From the NCBI GenBank assembly GCA_900768635.1, contig CAAGDP010000025.1, positions 1 through 6,274 of the forward strand: 6,274 nucleotides of DNA, written 5' to 3'. The translations under genes and the position numbers were made by a program. Positions 5,271 to 6,274 of this stretch are shown one piece after another; within the stretch, counting starts at the first letter, position 1; the number at the start of each line of letters is the position of its first letter. The notes under the pieces are model-generated. The model did not search any database. It had not been told where the DNA came from and was given only the letters and a program-made list of their open reading frames with translations. The stretch comes from Enterobacterales bacterium. GTDB taxonomy: Bacteria; Pseudomonadota; Gammaproteobacteria; Enterobacterales; Succinivibrionaceae.

Positions 5271-6274
5271 ATGAGTGTAAAAAAATTTAAACCATTACCA
5301 GTCGGTAATGAGGACTTTGTTTCAATAAGGGAGAATGGTCTTTATTATGTAGATAAGACCTCATACCTTAAAACAGTTTTTACCCATCCTGCTCCGGTTA
5401 TGCTTTTTACCCGTCCAAGACGTTTTGGTAAAACCATGCTCATAGATATGTTTGCTTCCTTTCTAAAAATTTCACAGGACGAGAGATATAACATAGAGAA
5501 CAGAAAAAAACTCTTTGATGGTCTTGAGATTACGAAGGATCCTGAGTTTATTGACAAATACATGGCACAGTTTCCGGTTATTTCCCTTTCTCTGAAAAAA
5601 GTCTATGGAATGACATTTGAAGAAGCATATGACGCATTAGCACGGGTGGTTGTAAATCTTTTTTCAGCATTTAAGATTTTGCTTAACAGTAAAAACCTGT
5701 CTGAATATGAAATTGCAAATTTCCGGAAATACCTTGACAGAGAATTTCTGTGCAATATAAATTCTATCGGATATGTAAAAGAAACCTTAGGATTTCTCGC
5801 AAAATGTCTGCATAAGCATTATGAAAAGAAAGTCATACTGCTTATCGATGAGTATGATGTCCCTCTGGCAAAAGCTGCAGAAAACGGATATCACTCACAG
5901 ATGGTAAATCTGATAAGTCAGTTCTTTGGAATCATGAAAAAGGATCTTGAAGATAATGACATGGAATACCAAATCGAAAAGATAGTTCTCACCGGATGTC
6001 TTAAGGTGGCAAAGAACAGCATCTTTACCGGGGTTAACAATCTTTTTCCAAACACAGTACTCTCAGAGGATAGCAGGTTTGATTCCATCCTCGGCTTTAC
6101 CAAAGATGATACTCTGCAGTTTTTAAAAGACTATGACCTTGAAGAGTATGCTGAACTGGTAAAAGAGAACTATGACGGATACCGGTTCAATAAAAAAGAT
6201 ATGTACTGTCCCTGGGATGTGGTGAACTTTATATATGAAGCTTTAGAAAGTAAAGAATCAGGAAGCAAGATAAT
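5271..6274 (+). CDS. AAA-ATPase-like protein, C-terminus beyond the window (partial)
   Basis: The first 334 codons are present and the frame is open at the window edge. The order of motifs follows the predicted AAA-ATPase family (Pfam AAA-ATPase-like, PF09820). LPVGNEDF (9-16) and YYVDKT (25-30) are the usual opening. Walker A RPRRFGKT is at 48-55 and Walker B VILLIDEYD at 188-196, followed by IVLTGCLKVAKNSIF (238-252) and GVNNLF. YDGYRF (301-306) and CPWDVVNF (313-320) close the ATPase region. Full members are usually 500-600 residues and carry a C-terminal PD-(D/E)XK nuclease-like domain (DUF1703), expected here just past the edge but not visible. The family is often multicopy in anaerobes. 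Its cellular role is not established; a nuclease-ATPase of mobile or conflict type is suspected. It seems to have its own promoter region and is not in an operon with the NUDIX gene, which lies 619 bases away. The ATPase motifs are intact. Confidence 0.88.
   Translation, partial: MSVKKFKPLPVGNEDFVSIRENGLYYVDKTSYLKTVFTHPAPVMLFTRPRRFGKTMLIDMFASFLKISQDERYNIENRKKLFDGLEITKDPEFIDKYMAQFPVISLSLKKVYGMTFEEAYDALARVVVNLFSAFKILLNSKNLSEYEIANFRKYLDREFLCNINSIGYVKETLGFLAKCLHKHYEKKVILLIDEYDVPLAKAAENGYHSQMVNLISQFFGIMKKDLEDNDMEYQIEKIVLTGCLKVAKNSIFTGVNNLFPNTVLSEDSRFDSILGFTKDDTLQFLKDYDLEEYAELVKENYDGYRFNKKDMYCPWDVVNFIYEALESKESGSKI

Noticed and set aside
5345..6103. Minus-strand frames at 5345-5563 and 5918-6103
   Set aside because: Both are antisense to the AAA-ATPase gene, whose Walker motifs fix the real frame.

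Overview
This window looks like an accessory (defense-type) island from a low-to-moderate-GC bacterium. Family content suggests an anaerobe: the gene at the right edge belongs to the predicted AAA-ATPase family (Pfam AAA-ATPase-like, usually followed by a DUF1703/PD-(D/E)XK domain), which is common in Clostridia, Bacteroidetes, spirochaetes, Fibrobacter and Succinivibrionaceae. The sequence does not settle the phylum. No rRNA, tRNA, intact transposase or CRISPR array is visible.

Layout, left to right. (1) Positions 1-116 are AT-rich, hold several in-frame stops and contain an imperfect inverted repeat. (2) 117-737 (+) is the C-terminal HEPN ribonuclease part of a CARF-HEPN CRISPR ancillary protein (Csx1/Csx2/Csm6/TM1812 type). 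Its sensor half is missing, and an intrinsic terminator follows at 770-803. (3) 829-4059 (-) is a large intact fusion protein: helical N-terminus, single-HKD phospholipase-D-like domain, SF2 helicase and DUF3427. (4) 4060-4255 is a divergent control region. (5) 4256-4651 (+) is an intact MutT/NudG-like NUDIX hydrolase. (6) 4652-5270 is about 620 bases without a convincing gene, holding a 17-codon orphan ORF and several small dyads. (7) 5271 to the window end (+) is the N-terminal 334 residues of an AAA-ATPase-like protein, with Walker A and B motifs, cut by the edge.

How they may work together: the PLD-helicase-DUF3427 protein and the divergently transcribed NUDIX hydrolase share one 196-base control region and look like one functional unit. 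A plausible but unproven reading is a nucleic-acid-targeting conflict or defense module in which the helicase/nuclease acts on DNA and the NUDIX enzyme on nucleotides. The flanking HEPN fragment and AAA-ATPase gene are typical island neighbours rather than obvious subunits. Base composition varies along the window (HEPN fragment about 27-30% GC, helicase about 42%, NUDIX about 50%, from hand-counted lines), which supports a patchwork origin.
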